Part shown: positions 1 to 7,899 of the stretch, piece by piece
How the letters are laid out: every line of letters begins with the position of its first letter
Numbering within the stretch: position 1 is the stretch's first letter
Assembly: GCF_900108505.1 (NCBI RefSeq)
Contig: NZ_FNWU01000008.1
Span: forward strand, 31,787-95,786
Source: Halopenitus malekzadehii
Lineage (GTDB): Archaea; Halobacteriota; Halobacteria; Halobacteriales; Haloferacaceae
Direction of reading: 5' to 3'
DNA length: 64,000 nt
Notes under the pieces: model-generated
Database searches by the model: none
Seen by the model: the letters and a program-made list of their open reading frames with translations, nothing else
Told to the model about the DNA's origin: nothing
Translations under genes and position numbers: made by a program

Positions 1-310
1 CGCGTCCGTTCTCGGCGGTCTCGAAGACGTCCACGAAGGCGAAAAGCGGCTCGCCCGACGCCGCCAGTAGCCGGCCGTGGACGGCGACGTCGTCGCCGTT
101 AGCGTAGACGTCGTCGATCGCGTGTGAGGTATCGGTTCTGGGGCGGTCCTCGCGCATGAACTCGACAAACCGGTCGCGTCCCCGGAGCGTTCGGTCGGGT
201 CGGTCGTGAACGAACTCGGCGTCCAGAAGCGTCCGAAGGTCCTCATAGCGAGCCTCGTCGATCGCCTCGTAGTACCGCCGTGCCCGTCGCCGTGCGTCGC
301 GGCCGTCCAT
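1..310 (-). CDS. SnoaL/NTF2-like protein, truncated by window edge
   Basis: The gene reads leftwards off the window; 103 residues are visible from the ATG at 308-310. The visible part (RYYEAIDEARYEDL, then FVHDRP and VAVHGRLLA) has the helix-helix-strand pattern of the SnoaL-like/NTF2 cone fold, which binds small ligands or acts as an isomerase or hydrolase depending on the member. The C-terminal part is missing, so no active site can be judged. A TATA-like element 27 bases upstream supports this start and a leaderless transcript. It is divergent from radB. Confidence 0.6.
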   Translation of the reverse strand, partial: MDGRDARRRARRYYEAIDEARYEDLRTLLDAEFVHDRPDRTLRGRDRFVEFMREDRPRTDTSHAIDDVYANGDDVAVHGRLLAASGEPLFAFVDVFETAENGR

Positions 311-330
311 ACGGACGTGGTCGGGTTCAC

Positions 331-382
331 GAGCCAAAACGTCACGGATCGATGCGGGGATTCGATCCACGTCGCTTTTCTC
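331..382. promoter_or_regulatory. Divergent TATA elements for the SnoaL-like gene and radB
   Basis: Read on the minus strand, 331-340 is gttttggctc, centred about 27 bases before the SnoaL-like ATG. On the plus strand gcttttctc at 374-382 is centred 27 bases before the radB GTG at 405. Both spacings are those of haloarchaeal leaderless promoters, so two start sites lie back to back in under 100 bases. Confidence 0.5.
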
Positions 383-404
383 GACGCCCCATCTACGGTT
401 ATGG

Positions 405-1115
405 GTGAGCGATCCCGTTTCACTCGGCTGTGACCCGCTCGACGATCTGCTCGGCGGCGGGTTCGAACGCGGCGTGGTCACCCAGGTCTACGGGCCGCCC
501 GCGGCGGGCAAGACGAACCTCGCGCTGTCGGCCGCCGTCGAGGTGGCCGCCGAGGGTGGAAGCGTCCTCTATATCGACACCGAGGGGCTCTCGATCGACC
601 GGTTTCGACAGATCGCCGAGGCGAGAACCGACGACGACGTCGAGTCGGTTGCCTCCCGACTGATCATCACCGAAGCGTACGACTTCGACGACCAGCAGGA
701 GGCGGTTCGGGACGCCGCCGAGTTCGCCCCGGAGGTCGACCTCATCGTTCTCGACTCCGCGACCGGCTTCTACCGGCTGGAGCGAACCGCCGACACCGAG
801 GGCGGGGAGTCGCTCCGGAAGGTCGCCGATCAGGTCACCCACCTCCTCTCGCTGGCCCGGCGCCACGACCTGGCGGTCGTCGTCACCAACCAGGTCTTCA
901 CCGATCCCGAAAGCGACCGTGCTCGGCCGCTGGGCGGTCACACCCTCGAACACTGGACCGGCGCGGTCGTTCGCGTCGACCGCTTCCGCGGCGGCAATCG
1001 GCGGGCGACGCTGGAGAAGCATCGATCGACGGAAACCGGCGGCCACGCGACGTTCCAACTCACCGGGGGCGGGATCGAACCCGCTGGTTCCTCGGACGGA
1101 GTTGACCCGTTCTGA
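405..1115 (+). CDS. radB: DNA repair and recombination protein RadB
   Basis: RadB is the archaeal RecA-family paralogue of RadA and assists homologous recombination in the cytoplasm. The 236-residue protein is the short core ATPase without the N-terminal helix-hairpin-helix domain of RadA. It opens with the LGCDPLDDLLGGGFERG motif, has Walker A GPPAAGKTN near residue 31, a Walker B-like stretch VDLIVLDSATG, and the VVTNQVF and GGHTLEHWTGAVVRV motifs of the family. The GTG at 405 is chosen because the TATA element sits 27 bases upstream; an ATG at 401 is in another frame. Length and motifs are standard. Confidence 0.95.
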   Translation: MSDPVSLGCDPLDDLLGGGFERGVVTQVYGPPAAGKTNLALSAAVEVAAEGGSVLYIDTEGLSIDRFRQIAEARTDDDVESVASRLIITEAYDFDDQQEAVRDAAEFAPEVDLIVLDSATGFYRLERTADTEGGESLRKVADQVTHLLSLARRHDLAVVVTNQVFTDPESDRARPLGGHTLEHWTGAVVRVDRFRGGNRRATLEKHRSTETGGHATFQLTGGGIEPAGSSDGVDPF

Positions 1116-1146
1116 ATCGCGGTGATCCTCGTCCGGAGTGAGCCGC

Positions 1147-2286
1147 TTACAGCTCGCCGATCTTCCGGAGCAGCTGCCCGCGGTACTTCTCGTCGGCGTT
1201 GACGCCCTTGAGCTCGAGGACGTTCCGTTCGAGTTTGTCGAGGGCGACGTGGAAGCCGTGTTCGGCGCCGTAGCCCTCGCCGGTCCCGATGACCTGTCCC
1301 TTGCTCGTCCGGAGCCGGATCTGACACTGGATGAGCGGCGTGCCACGGAGCTTCTCCTTGTGTTCCTGCAGGCGGACGTGCGCGTGGAACACCTGCATCT
1401 TCCCGTATTTGTTCGTCACGTCCTGGATCGACTCGATGACGTGGTCACGGGAGATCGTATCGAGGAGCTCGATGTTGGTGATCTGGACGTCCATCGACTC
1501 CTCCTCGGTGAAGGTGAGCGACCGAAGGATGTCGGTTTTGGTGATGATCCCGGTGACGGTATCCTCGTCGTTCGGCGTGACGACGAGTCCGGCCACATTG
1601 TTGTCGAACATTCGCTCCAGGGCGGCCTTGGTGGTCTCGTCGGTGCGGGCGGTGAGCGCCGGGCTCGACATCAGGTCGTAGACGGGGAGATCGAGCATCC
1701 GGTCGATGTCACCCGCCCGGTCGCCGCTCCCTTGTCGGTCCTGGTCGCGGACGACGAAGTCGACGATGTCGTTGGTGGTCACGACGCCGGTGAGGCTCCC
1801 GTTCTCGTTGAGCACCGGTAGCCGCGAGATGCCGTGTTTACGGAGCCGGTTGATCGCCTGCCCGACGTGTTCCTTCTCGCCGATCGTGACGACGTCGGCG
1901 GTGTACACCTGCTCGACGGTGTTGGCGTCGAAGCTGTCGATGACGGCCTCGAGGATCGCGTCCTCGGTGATGATCCCGTCCAGCTTCTCACCGTCGTAGA
2001 CGGGTGCGATCTTGACGTTCCCCTCGATGAGCAGCCGGGCGGCCTCCCGGATGTCCTCGCGGAGCGCGATCTCGGGAGCGGGTTTCATCACCGCCGAGAC
2101 CTTCGTGTCGTCCCCCATCCGCGAGCGGATCAGCTGTTTCTCACCGACGACGCCGGCGTAATCGCCGTCCTCGGTAACGATGATCCCCTTCGGGTTCTCC
2201 CGATCGAACAGGGATCGGACCTTGGCAAGACGCTCGTCGACGTCGACCTCGACGTATTCCGGCACCGCGATATCAGCAATATTCAT
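1147..2286 (-). CDS. Four-CBS-domain protein with C-terminal HPF/RaiA-like domain
   Basis: This 379-residue cytoplasmic protein has four consecutive CBS motifs (about residues 5-60, 65-120, 125-190 and 200-265), each ending in a GIIT/GVVTTNDI-type strand; such pairs bind adenine nucleotides. The last 110 residues (about 270-379) differ: they follow the beta-alpha-beta-beta-beta-alpha order of ribosome hibernation factors, starting MDVQITNIELLD and ending with a LDKLERNVLELKG helix. CBS-containing ribosome-bound proteins are known in other archaea. The inference is a ribosome-silencing factor controlled by nucleotide level. The ATG at 2284-2286 has a TATA-like element around 2316-2325. Confidence 0.85.
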   Translation of the reverse strand: MNIADIAVPEYVEVDVDERLAKVRSLFDRENPKGIIVTEDGDYAGVVGEKQLIRSRMGDDTKVSAVMKPAPEIALREDIREAARLLIEGNVKIAPVYDGEKLDGIITEDAILEAVIDSFDANTVEQVYTADVVTIGEKEHVGQAINRLRKHGISRLPVLNENGSLTGVVTTNDIVDFVVRDQDRQGSGDRAGDIDRMLDLPVYDLMSSPALTARTDETTKAALERMFDNNVAGLVVTPNDEDTVTGIITKTDILRSLTFTEEESMDVQITNIELLDTISRDHVIESIQDVTNKYGKMQVFHAHVRLQEHKEKLRGTPLIQCQIRLRTSKGQVIGTGEGYGAEHGFHVALDKLERNVLELKGVNADEKYRGQLLRKIGEL

Positions 2287-2332
2287 GGTCCAAGCCGAAC
2301 CTAGAGCCGGACGGGTATTGAAAGTACGGGAG

Positions 2333-2998
2333 TCACTCTTCGTCGATCGACTCCTCGTCGATGAGGACGTCCTCGATCAGCCGCGCCGATCCGCGACGGA
2401 TCCGACCGCTGACGGCCGTTCGGGAGATCTCGAGCAGCTCCGAGAGCCCCTCGAGGGTGATCTCGCGAGGATCGTCGTAGTAGCCGTTGCGGTACGCGTT
2501 GACCAGCGCCTCGATCTGTGGCTCGGTCAGCCCGAACCCGGATTCCTCGGCCGCGTCCTCGGTCTGCCGGAGCTCGAGAACGGTGAAACGGATCCCGTTC
2601 CGGTCGGCGAAGGCGCTCAGATCCTCCATCGTCTCGTGATCCTGCAGCTCCAGGCGCAGCTTCCAGCCGTCGCGGTGGCTTCGCGACTCGAGAACGAGCC
2701 CGCCGGCTGCCGAGACCGGTGGCGTGATCAGCGTCGCGGCGTCGGTGTACTCGATCCGATAGGTGCGACGCGGGTCAGCCTCGGTGACCGGCGTGAAGGA
2801 CGCGACGGTGTGATCCGCCGCCAACGCCTCCTCGAACGCCTCGAAGTCGGCGGCTTCAACCCAAAAGAAGTGCCCGTCGTTGACCGGGTCCGTTCCGGTG
2901 TCGGAGACGACGCCGATCTCCGCGTCCGGGAGCGCTCGGATCGTGGGCGCAAGCGCGAGATCGGAATGGGCCACGTAGACGCTGGTCGAGACGATCAT
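2333..2998 (-). CDS. Bat-type helix-turn-helix regulator (first of two)
   Basis: A 221-residue protein of the bacterio-opsin-activator family. The C-terminal 55 residues are the HTH_10 domain: LTEPQIEALVNAYRNGYYDD, then LSELLEISRTAVSGRIRRG. The N-terminal 150 residues are the sensory module found in this family, beginning IVSTSVYVAHSDLALAPTI; its ligand is unknown. It probably acts as a DNA-binding transcription regulator. The next gene upstream on the same strand (3298-3993) has the same architecture. No TATA box is visible directly upstream, so it may be co-transcribed with that gene or use an element near 3210-3219. Confidence 0.85.
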   Translation of the reverse strand: MIVSTSVYVAHSDLALAPTIRALPDAEIGVVSDTGTDPVNDGHFFWVEAADFEAFEEALAADHTVASFTPVTEADPRRTYRIEYTDAATLITPPVSAAGGLVLESRSHRDGWKLRLELQDHETMEDLSAFADRNGIRFTVLELRQTEDAAEESGFGLTEPQIEALVNAYRNGYYDDPREITLEGLSELLEISRTAVSGRIRRGSARLIEDVLIDEESIDEE

Positions 2999-3297
2999 CG
3001 TGTGCGTCGGTGTGACTGTGTCGGGCCCGTCAGCCGACCACGGGGGACCGTTACGTGGCAGTCACGGGGAGGTGATCGGGCGATCGTCGGGCGTCGAGCA
3101 GCGGGCGATCGTCGGACGGTTGCGGGACGTCGGTCGCGTCTGCGTCGGCCACTCACCACGGTGGTATCAGTGATCACGGATCGTCGGATGCGTCCCCTTC
3201 GTCGATCCGACATAAAACGTTTGCCCGGAACGGCCCGAACACGAGCCGGAACCGCACGGGGAGAACTCGAGGGACGATCCGGTTCAGCGGTTTCGCG
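2999..3297. other. Intergenic region between paired bat-type genes
   Basis: About 300 bases without a convincing gene; ORFs here are Arg-rich and lack family resemblance. The word cgggcgatcgtcgg occurs twice, near 3076 and 3103. A TATA-like element (cgttttatg read on the minus strand) lies at 3210-3219 and could drive the 2333-2998 gene with a leader of about 190 bases. Confidence 0.35.
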
Positions 3298-3993
3298 TCA
3301 CCGGTGCGGTCGATCCGAACGATCGACGAGGAGCGTCCGCTCGATCAGTGCGCGGATCCCGCGTTTGAGGCGACCGCCGACCGCCGAGGCGGAGTAACCG
3401 AGTTCCGCGGCGACGTCAGCCAGGGAGGCCTCGCGAGGGTCCGCGAAGTACCCGAGTTCGTACGCGACGACGAGCGCCTCCCGCTGTTTCTCCGTGAGCG
3501 CATCACGGACCGGATACTCCGCGTCGGCTCCCGGAAGCTGCCGGACGTCGACGACCTCGAAGCTGAAGCCCGCCTCGCGGGCGTGCTCCCAGACGTCGTG
3601 AAGGGCCTCCCGGTCGGGCAGCAGCCACTGCTCGTGCCATCCTCGCGGCGTGGTCTCGAGTCCCGACGCTGCGCTTCGGGCGTCGATCACGAACCCGCCG
3701 TGGCGCGTGACCTGTGGCCCGAGCAGAACCGCGGTCTCCGCGAAGGTGACGCCCCAGAGGTTTCGCCGGTCGAACTCGGGCATCGGGTGCACCGTCTCGA
3801 CCGTGCGGTCACGCTCGAGGGTCTCGGCGACCACGTCGGGAGCCACGGCGTCACACTTCAGCACGTAGATCTCGCGTTCGGGATCCGTGCTCGTTTCGGG
3901 GAGGATGCGAACGTCCATATCCGGGGTCGACGCGAAGGTGTCCGCGAGCGCGCCGTCCTCGTGGGCGAACCGTACCTCGGCGAAGGTGGTCAT
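3298..3993 (-). CDS. Bat-type helix-turn-helix regulator (second of two)
   Basis: A 231-residue protein with the same design as its downstream neighbour: an N-terminal sensor module (starting MTTFAEVRFAHEDGAL) and a C-terminal HTH_10 domain (LTEKQREALVVAYELGYFAD, then VAAELGYSASAVGGRLKRG). The start at 3991-3993 is preferred over an upstream ATG because the extra 44 residues are Ser/Arg-rich and unlike the family. The DNA-recognition helix differs from that of the neighbour, so the two are paralogues and not a recent duplication. The target genes are unknown. Confidence 0.85.
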   Translation of the reverse strand: MTTFAEVRFAHEDGALADTFASTPDMDVRILPETSTDPEREIYVLKCDAVAPDVVAETLERDRTVETVHPMPEFDRRNLWGVTFAETAVLLGPQVTRHGGFVIDARSAASGLETTPRGWHEQWLLPDREALHDVWEHAREAGFSFEVVDVRQLPGADAEYPVRDALTEKQREALVVAYELGYFADPREASLADVAAELGYSASAVGGRLKRGIRALIERTLLVDRSDRPHR

Positions 3994-4102
3994 CGACGGA
4001 GTGTCCGATCGGAGGAACGCACTCGTCCGGCAAAATACCACCGGCAGTACCGATGCCGATCGGTTCCTGCGACCGGAGGAGCGGAGACCAGCCGACGGCG
4101 AG

Positions 4103-5260
4103 TCACCGTGCGGCCGGGGATTCACGCAGGCACGCGATGATGTCCTCGTGGGTCGTCTCGCGTTCCCCCTCGGTCGCGAGTTGGCCGACGACGAACTCCA
4201 GGAGGTTCAGCTCCTTGAGCAGCTCGAGGGCGTCCTCCCGGTCGACGTCGACGTCACGTTTGACCTCGTAGATCGTGTTCGACTGCATCACCGTCTCGAT
4301 GAGCGCGTCGACGGTCACGTCCTCCGGGAGACCGATCCCGTCCGAGAGGACGACGGGCTGGTCGACGTCGGTACCGTCGGGAGATGGAGCCGGGTGACCG
4401 GCGTCGCGGGACTCGGTCTCCGACGCGGGCCGGTCAGGCTTTGACGCGGGTCCCTCGCTCTCGGGTTTCGCTGCGGGTCCGTCAGGTTTCGCTGCGGGGC
4501 GGTCGGTCGGCGTCGACGGATCGATCGACGATTCCGGGTCGTCCTGTCGGTCGTCGGCGTCGTCCGTCGTATTGCCGGTCCGGTAGGTGTTCGGTTCGTG
4601 AATGTCGTAGTCGATCATGTACCGACGGACCGTCTCGCCGGTGACGTCCATCTCCAGGGCAGCGGCCATCTCGGCGAACGTCTCACAGGCCTCGTAAACC
4701 TCCGCCAGCAGGTCGGGATCCTTAAACGGCGGCACGTCGCGGTCGGAGGTAAACGCGGCCGTCGTCTCGCGACTATCCGGTTCCGTTCGGGCATCGCTTG
4801 GCGTCGGATGATCGTTGCCGGTCGACGTCGCCGTCGACGGTTCCGCGTCAGCGTCGCCGTCGATCTCGGCGCCAGCGTCCGCTTCCACGTCCGGGCCGGT
4901 TCCGTCGGCCCTCGCCTCGTCCGCCGGAACCGTCGCCGCGAACGTCACCGTGACCGTCCCGTCCACGTCGAGGTCGGCGCCGGTCGGACGCGCGGCGACG
5001 TCGTGGTCGGCTGCGGGCATCAGACCGGCCGTCGACGGGAGCGCGAACCGCACGGTTCCGTCGGGGCCGACCTGCGGGTCCCGAAGGGCGGTCCGGTCCG
5101 CGGTCGTATCGATCGATAGCGTCACTTCGAGGTCCGCCGTGAGCCGGTCCGCCTCGACGCCGGTGATCGCCGCCACGTCGACGTCGTCGACGGCCTCGCC
5201 GCGACGCTCACACTCGTCGAGGAACCGGCCCAGATCCTGGAGTCGGTTACCGATGCCCAT
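4103..5260 (-). CDS. Disordered protein with an internal helix-turn-helix segment
   Basis: I do not recognise a named family. The 385-residue protein has an ordered N-terminus (MGIGNRLQDLGRFLDECERR), a long Asp/Thr/Ala-rich acidic stretch, and an internal folded block of about 55 residues (LLAEVYEACETFAEMAAALE, then VTGETVRRYMIDYDIHEPN) that reads like a winged or simple helix-turn-helix. A Pro/Ser/Lys-rich linker with repeated AAKPDGP-like words follows, then a helical C-terminus (DALELLKELNLLEFVVGQL). The inference is a DNA-binding or scaffold protein. The start at 5258-5260 is chosen at the first conserved-looking block; an in-frame ATG at 5273-5275 is possible. Confidence 0.7.
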   Translation of the reverse strand: MGIGNRLQDLGRFLDECERRGEAVDDVDVAAITGVEADRLTADLEVTLSIDTTADRTALRDPQVGPDGTVRFALPSTAGLMPAADHDVAARPTGADLDVDGTVTVTFAATVPADEARADGTGPDVEADAGAEIDGDADAEPSTATSTGNDHPTPSDARTEPDSRETTAAFTSDRDVPPFKDPDLLAEVYEACETFAEMAAALEMDVTGETVRRYMIDYDIHEPNTYRTGNTTDDADDRQDDPESSIDPSTPTDRPAAKPDGPAAKPESEGPASKPDRPASETESRDAGHPAPSPDGTDVDQPVVLSDGIGLPEDVTVDALIETVMQSNTIYEVKRDVDVDREDALELLKELNLLEFVVGQLATEGERETTHEDIIACLRESPAAR

Positions 5261-5316
5261 AATACATCGATCCATCGATCCACGACCGCATGAAGACACA
5301 CGATGAATTATGAAGG

Positions 5317-5324
5317 TTTTTAAG
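5317..5324 (-). promoter_or_regulatory. TATA element upstream of the 4103-5260 gene
   Basis: Read on the minus strand this is cttaaaaac, a good haloarchaeal TATA box. Transcription would start near 5292-5297, giving a short leader of 20-35 bases before either start codon. Confidence 0.4.
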
Positions 5325-5459
5325 ACGGTCGCCGTCGGGCGGATCCGCCGCGGCGGCGTCGTGTGTGATGGGCTGGCGACGTCGCGGGAGTGTGGACTGG
5401 CGGTCCGCGATATGTCGTCACTCGGTGACACGCAGCAGTGGAACCGGCGAAGTGATACC

Positions 5460-5469
5460 GTTTTATTCC
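5460..5469 (+). promoter_or_regulatory. TATA element for the 5491 gene
   Basis: gttttattcc is centred 27 bases before the ATG at 5491. It supports that start and a leaderless transcript, over longer in-frame ORF starts further upstream. Confidence 0.5.
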
Positions 5470-5490
5470 CGCGCTACGGACCGTAACGCA

Positions 5491-5760
5491 ATGGAACGGG
5501 TGAAGACCACGCCGGGTCCGGACGCCGCCCACGCGTTCCGGTTGGGACTCATCGCGGCCGCCCTCCTCGGCGTGGTCGCGATGGCCAGCCTCTACGCGGC
5601 GGGCGAGGCCTCGCTGCTCCTCGTCGGCTTCCTCTTGGTGGCCTGCTTCCCGGTGTATCTCGTGTTCGTGGCGTCCGCGTTGAGCGTCTGGCTCGGCTAC
5701 GACAAGGACGCCACCGATCTCCGGCCGGTCCACCGTGAGCGCGGCCGCCGACGGGGCTGA
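5491..5760 (+). CDS. Small two-span membrane protein
   Basis: An 89-residue protein with two hydrophobic segments, about residues 20-40 (LGLIAAALLGVVAMASLY) and 43-68 (LLLVGFLLVACFPVYLVFVA), followed by a basic tail rich in Arg. The ATG is set by the TATA element 27 bases upstream. The family is not recognised. It is convergent with the DmdA/GcvT-like gene, whose stop lies 45 bases away. Confidence 0.65.
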   Translation: MERVKTTPGPDAAHAFRLGLIAAALLGVVAMASLYAAGEASLLLVGFLLVACFPVYLVFVASALSVWLGYDKDATDLRPVHRERGRRRG

Positions 5761-5805
5761 GCCCGCACTGGGGCTGGGCCCGCACTGAGCGTACTGGAGC
5801 TGATC

Positions 5806-7161
5806 CTACTCCTCGGCCTCCTGCTTGGCGCTCAGCTTGGCCTGCTCGCGGGCGCTCGGGTTGACCGACTCCTTGAAGGGAACCTTCGCGACGGTCGCAA
5901 ACACCGACTCGCCGGGCTCCTCGGCGTACTCGTCGGGGAGGTGGACGCGGAACTCGGTGTCGAGGTCGGCGTCGTAGACGCGGTCGTCGAGCGGCGCCTC
6001 GAGCTTCTCGGCGGGGACGAACCCGAGCGCGATGTTGGTCTCGAGGTCCGGACTCCACCACGGCGAGGTGACGTAGCCGCACTCCTCGCCCGTCTCGGGA
6101 TCGGAGATCAGCCAGAAGTCGGATGCGTAATCGCGGATCGGCTCGCCGGCCAGCTTCAGCCCGACGAGCTTGTGGTTGAACGGATATTCGCCGTCCTCGA
6201 TCCGTGCCTTCTGTTGCTCCAGCGCCTCCTTGCCGATGTACTCGCCCTCCTTGTCATCGGGGACGTGGTACCCGAGGTTGACCTGGAACGGCGAGGTCTC
6301 GTGATCCATGTCCTGGCCCCACGAGAGGATGCCGGCCGCGATCCGTCGATGGTGGCCCGGCGCGATCTGCATCCCGCCGTGGTCCTTGACGGTGTCGAGG
6401 ACCGGGTCCCAGACGCGCTCGGCGTGTTTGGTCGCGTCCTTGACGTAGATCTCGAAGCCCTTCTCGCCGGAGAAGCCGGTCTGGCTCACCAGCACGTCCG
6501 CGCCGTTGATCTCCGCCTCCATCAGGCCGTAGTAGGGGATCTCCGAGACCTCATCGCCGACCACCTCGACAAGCACGTCCTCCGAGAGCGGTCCCTGGAT
6601 CTGCATCGGCGCGACGTCGATCTCGTCGACCTCGACGTCGAAGTCCATCCCCACGTTGACACCCTGGATCCACTGCATCAGCGTGGAGTCAGAGATGGAG
6701 AACCAGAACTCGTCCTCGGCGACCCGCAGCAGGACGGGGTCGTTGAGGATCCCGCCGTCCTCGTTACAGAGGATGACGTACCGGCCGTGCATCGATTCGA
6801 TGTCGGTGGCGTCGCGCGTGATGAGGTAGTCGGTCAGGGCCTCGGCGTCGGGCCCTTTGACCCGGATCTGACGCTCGACGGCGACGTCCCAGAGGGTGAC
6901 GCTGTTCGTCAGCGCCTCGTACTCGGCCATCGCGCCGCCGTCCTCGGGATCGACGAGTCCGCGGGGGTGATAGATCCGGTTGTAGACCGTACATCGCCAG
7001 GCGCCCTCCTCGTTGAACGACTTGTGGAAGAAGGGCGACTTGCGGACGCGCGTGGACACGAGCATCTCGATGCCCGGATCACCCGTCTGTCGGAGGTTCC
7101 TGGGAAGGACGCGATCGGACTGGTCGACGCTCGGATGGTTCGGATGGTCGTCTTTCGACAT
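5806..7161 (-). CDS. DmdA/GcvT-like tetrahydrofolate-dependent methyltransferase
   Basis: A 451-residue member of the aminomethyltransferase (GcvT) fold. The pattern NSVTLWDVAVERQIRVKGPD, then GRYVILCNEDGGILNDPVLL and SQTGFSGEKGFEIYV, resembles DMSP demethylase DmdA more than the glycine-cleavage T protein. DmdA passes a methyl group from dimethylsulfoniopropionate to tetrahydrofolate. The substrate here could be a sulfonium or a quaternary/tertiary amine and cannot be fixed from sequence. No genes for the H or P glycine-cleavage proteins are near. A methylenetetrahydrofolate reductase homologue follows at 7900-8757, as would suit oxidation of methyl-tetrahydrofolate. The start matches the TATA element at 7187-7197. 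Confidence 0.8.
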   Translation of the reverse strand: MSKDDHPNHPSVDQSDRVLPRNLRQTGDPGIEMLVSTRVRKSPFFHKSFNEEGAWRCTVYNRIYHPRGLVDPEDGGAMAEYEALTNSVTLWDVAVERQIRVKGPDAEALTDYLITRDATDIESMHGRYVILCNEDGGILNDPVLLRVAEDEFWFSISDSTLMQWIQGVNVGMDFDVEVDEIDVAPMQIQGPLSEDVLVEVVGDEVSEIPYYGLMEAEINGADVLVSQTGFSGEKGFEIYVKDATKHAERVWDPVLDTVKDHGGMQIAPGHHRRIAAGILSWGQDMDHETSPFQVNLGYHVPDDKEGEYIGKEALEQQKARIEDGEYPFNHKLVGLKLAGEPIRDYASDFWLISDPETGEECGYVTSPWWSPDLETNIALGFVPAEKLEAPLDDRVYDADLDTEFRVHLPDEYAEEPGESVFATVAKVPFKESVNPSAREQAKLSAKQEAEE

Positions 7162-7531
7162 CGGTACTTGGTATCCTCACCCAACCACTATAAAAGAAAG
7201 GCGTCACTTTCGAGATCCGAACGAGTCCGGGATCGGGTTCGATCAGATATTGTCGACATAGAGGGCCTATATCGCACGAATATGCGCGAATCGGGACATC
7301 AACACGGTTCGAACCGATCGCACTGGTGTGGGTTCGGGAACCACTATATATCAAAACAAATATGGTTTGTGGATTCGGATCCAACGCGATTCAACCGTCG
7401 CCGGGATCGTCGCGGACTGCACTGTCACCGGGACCGATCCGATCACATCCCTATCGACGGTATGAGGCAGTATACCACCCGCTACGGTCGATTTCGGAAT
7501 CCTTTCACGGGTTGGGTTCGAAGGAACGGGT
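7162..7531. other. Intergenic region with promoter elements
   Basis: 370 bases with no convincing protein gene. The left end holds the TATA box of the 5806-7161 gene (7187-7197). A second strong plus-strand TATA-like element, actatatat, lies at 7343-7351 in a locally AT-rich patch and would start a transcript near 7375, about 157 bases before the small ORF at 7532. This could be a long leader or a small RNA. Confidence 0.4.
7187..7197 (-). promoter_or_regulatory. TATA element for the DmdA-like gene
   Basis: On the minus strand tcttttatagt is centred about 30 bases before the ATG at 7159-7161, implying a leaderless or nearly leaderless transcript. Confidence 0.55.
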
Positions 7532-7726
7532 ATGACGAACCAGTCCACGACCGGAAGCGATTCCGGCTCCCACGACGACGCATCGCGAACCGACGGATCC
7601 GTTGACTTCGAGAACTACCTGCCGGGGTCCCCGCAGCCGTCGACCGAGCCGGGTCGCCTCGAGCGGTTCCTGACGCGGCTGTTCCGCCGTCGTGGCGGTC
7701 TCCGTGTGGTCTACCGGCGGAAGTAG
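7532..7726 (+). CDS. Small hypothetical protein
   Basis: A 64-residue ORF with a hydrophilic Ser/Thr/Asp-rich N-terminal half and a basic C-terminus (FLTRLFRRRGGLRVVYRRK). It has haloarchaeal codon use but no recognised domain. It lies alone between two minus-strand genes. The call rests on composition and a clean ATG only; it could be non-coding. Confidence 0.35.
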   Translation: MTNQSTTGSDSGSHDDASRTDGSVDFENYLPGSPQPSTEPGRLERFLTRLFRRRGGLRVVYRRK

Positions 7727-7764
7727 TCACGTAGCGCCACGAACCGATCGTCGAGGATCACGAA

Positions 7765-7844
7765 GTAGTTGATTGTCGAGGTAGTTGATTGTCGAGGTAG
7801 TTGATTGTCGAGGTAGTTGATTGTCGAGGTAGTTGATTGTCGAC
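7765..7844. repeat. 16-bp tandem repeat, five copies
   Basis: The unit gtagttgattgtcgag is repeated head to tail at 7765, 7781, 7797, 7813 and 7829; only the last base of the last copy differs. It lies between the small ORF at 7532 and the 3' end of the methylenetetrahydrofolate reductase homologue. It is richer in A/T than its surroundings. Confidence 0.95.
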
Positions 7845-7899
7845 GTAATGGAGTGCGATGTCCGGGTTCACGACGACGATTCACGCGACGTCGAACTCT

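Noticed and set aside
7300..7330. ggttcgaaccgatcg as a tRNA T-loop
   Set aside because: No matching acceptor stem, anticodon arm or D-loop could be found around it.
5941..7605. A 554-codon open frame antisense to the DmdA-like gene
   Set aside because: It is a shadow of the high-GC codon pattern; its translation has no family resemblance, and the minus-strand frame gives a clear GcvT-fold protein with its own promoter.
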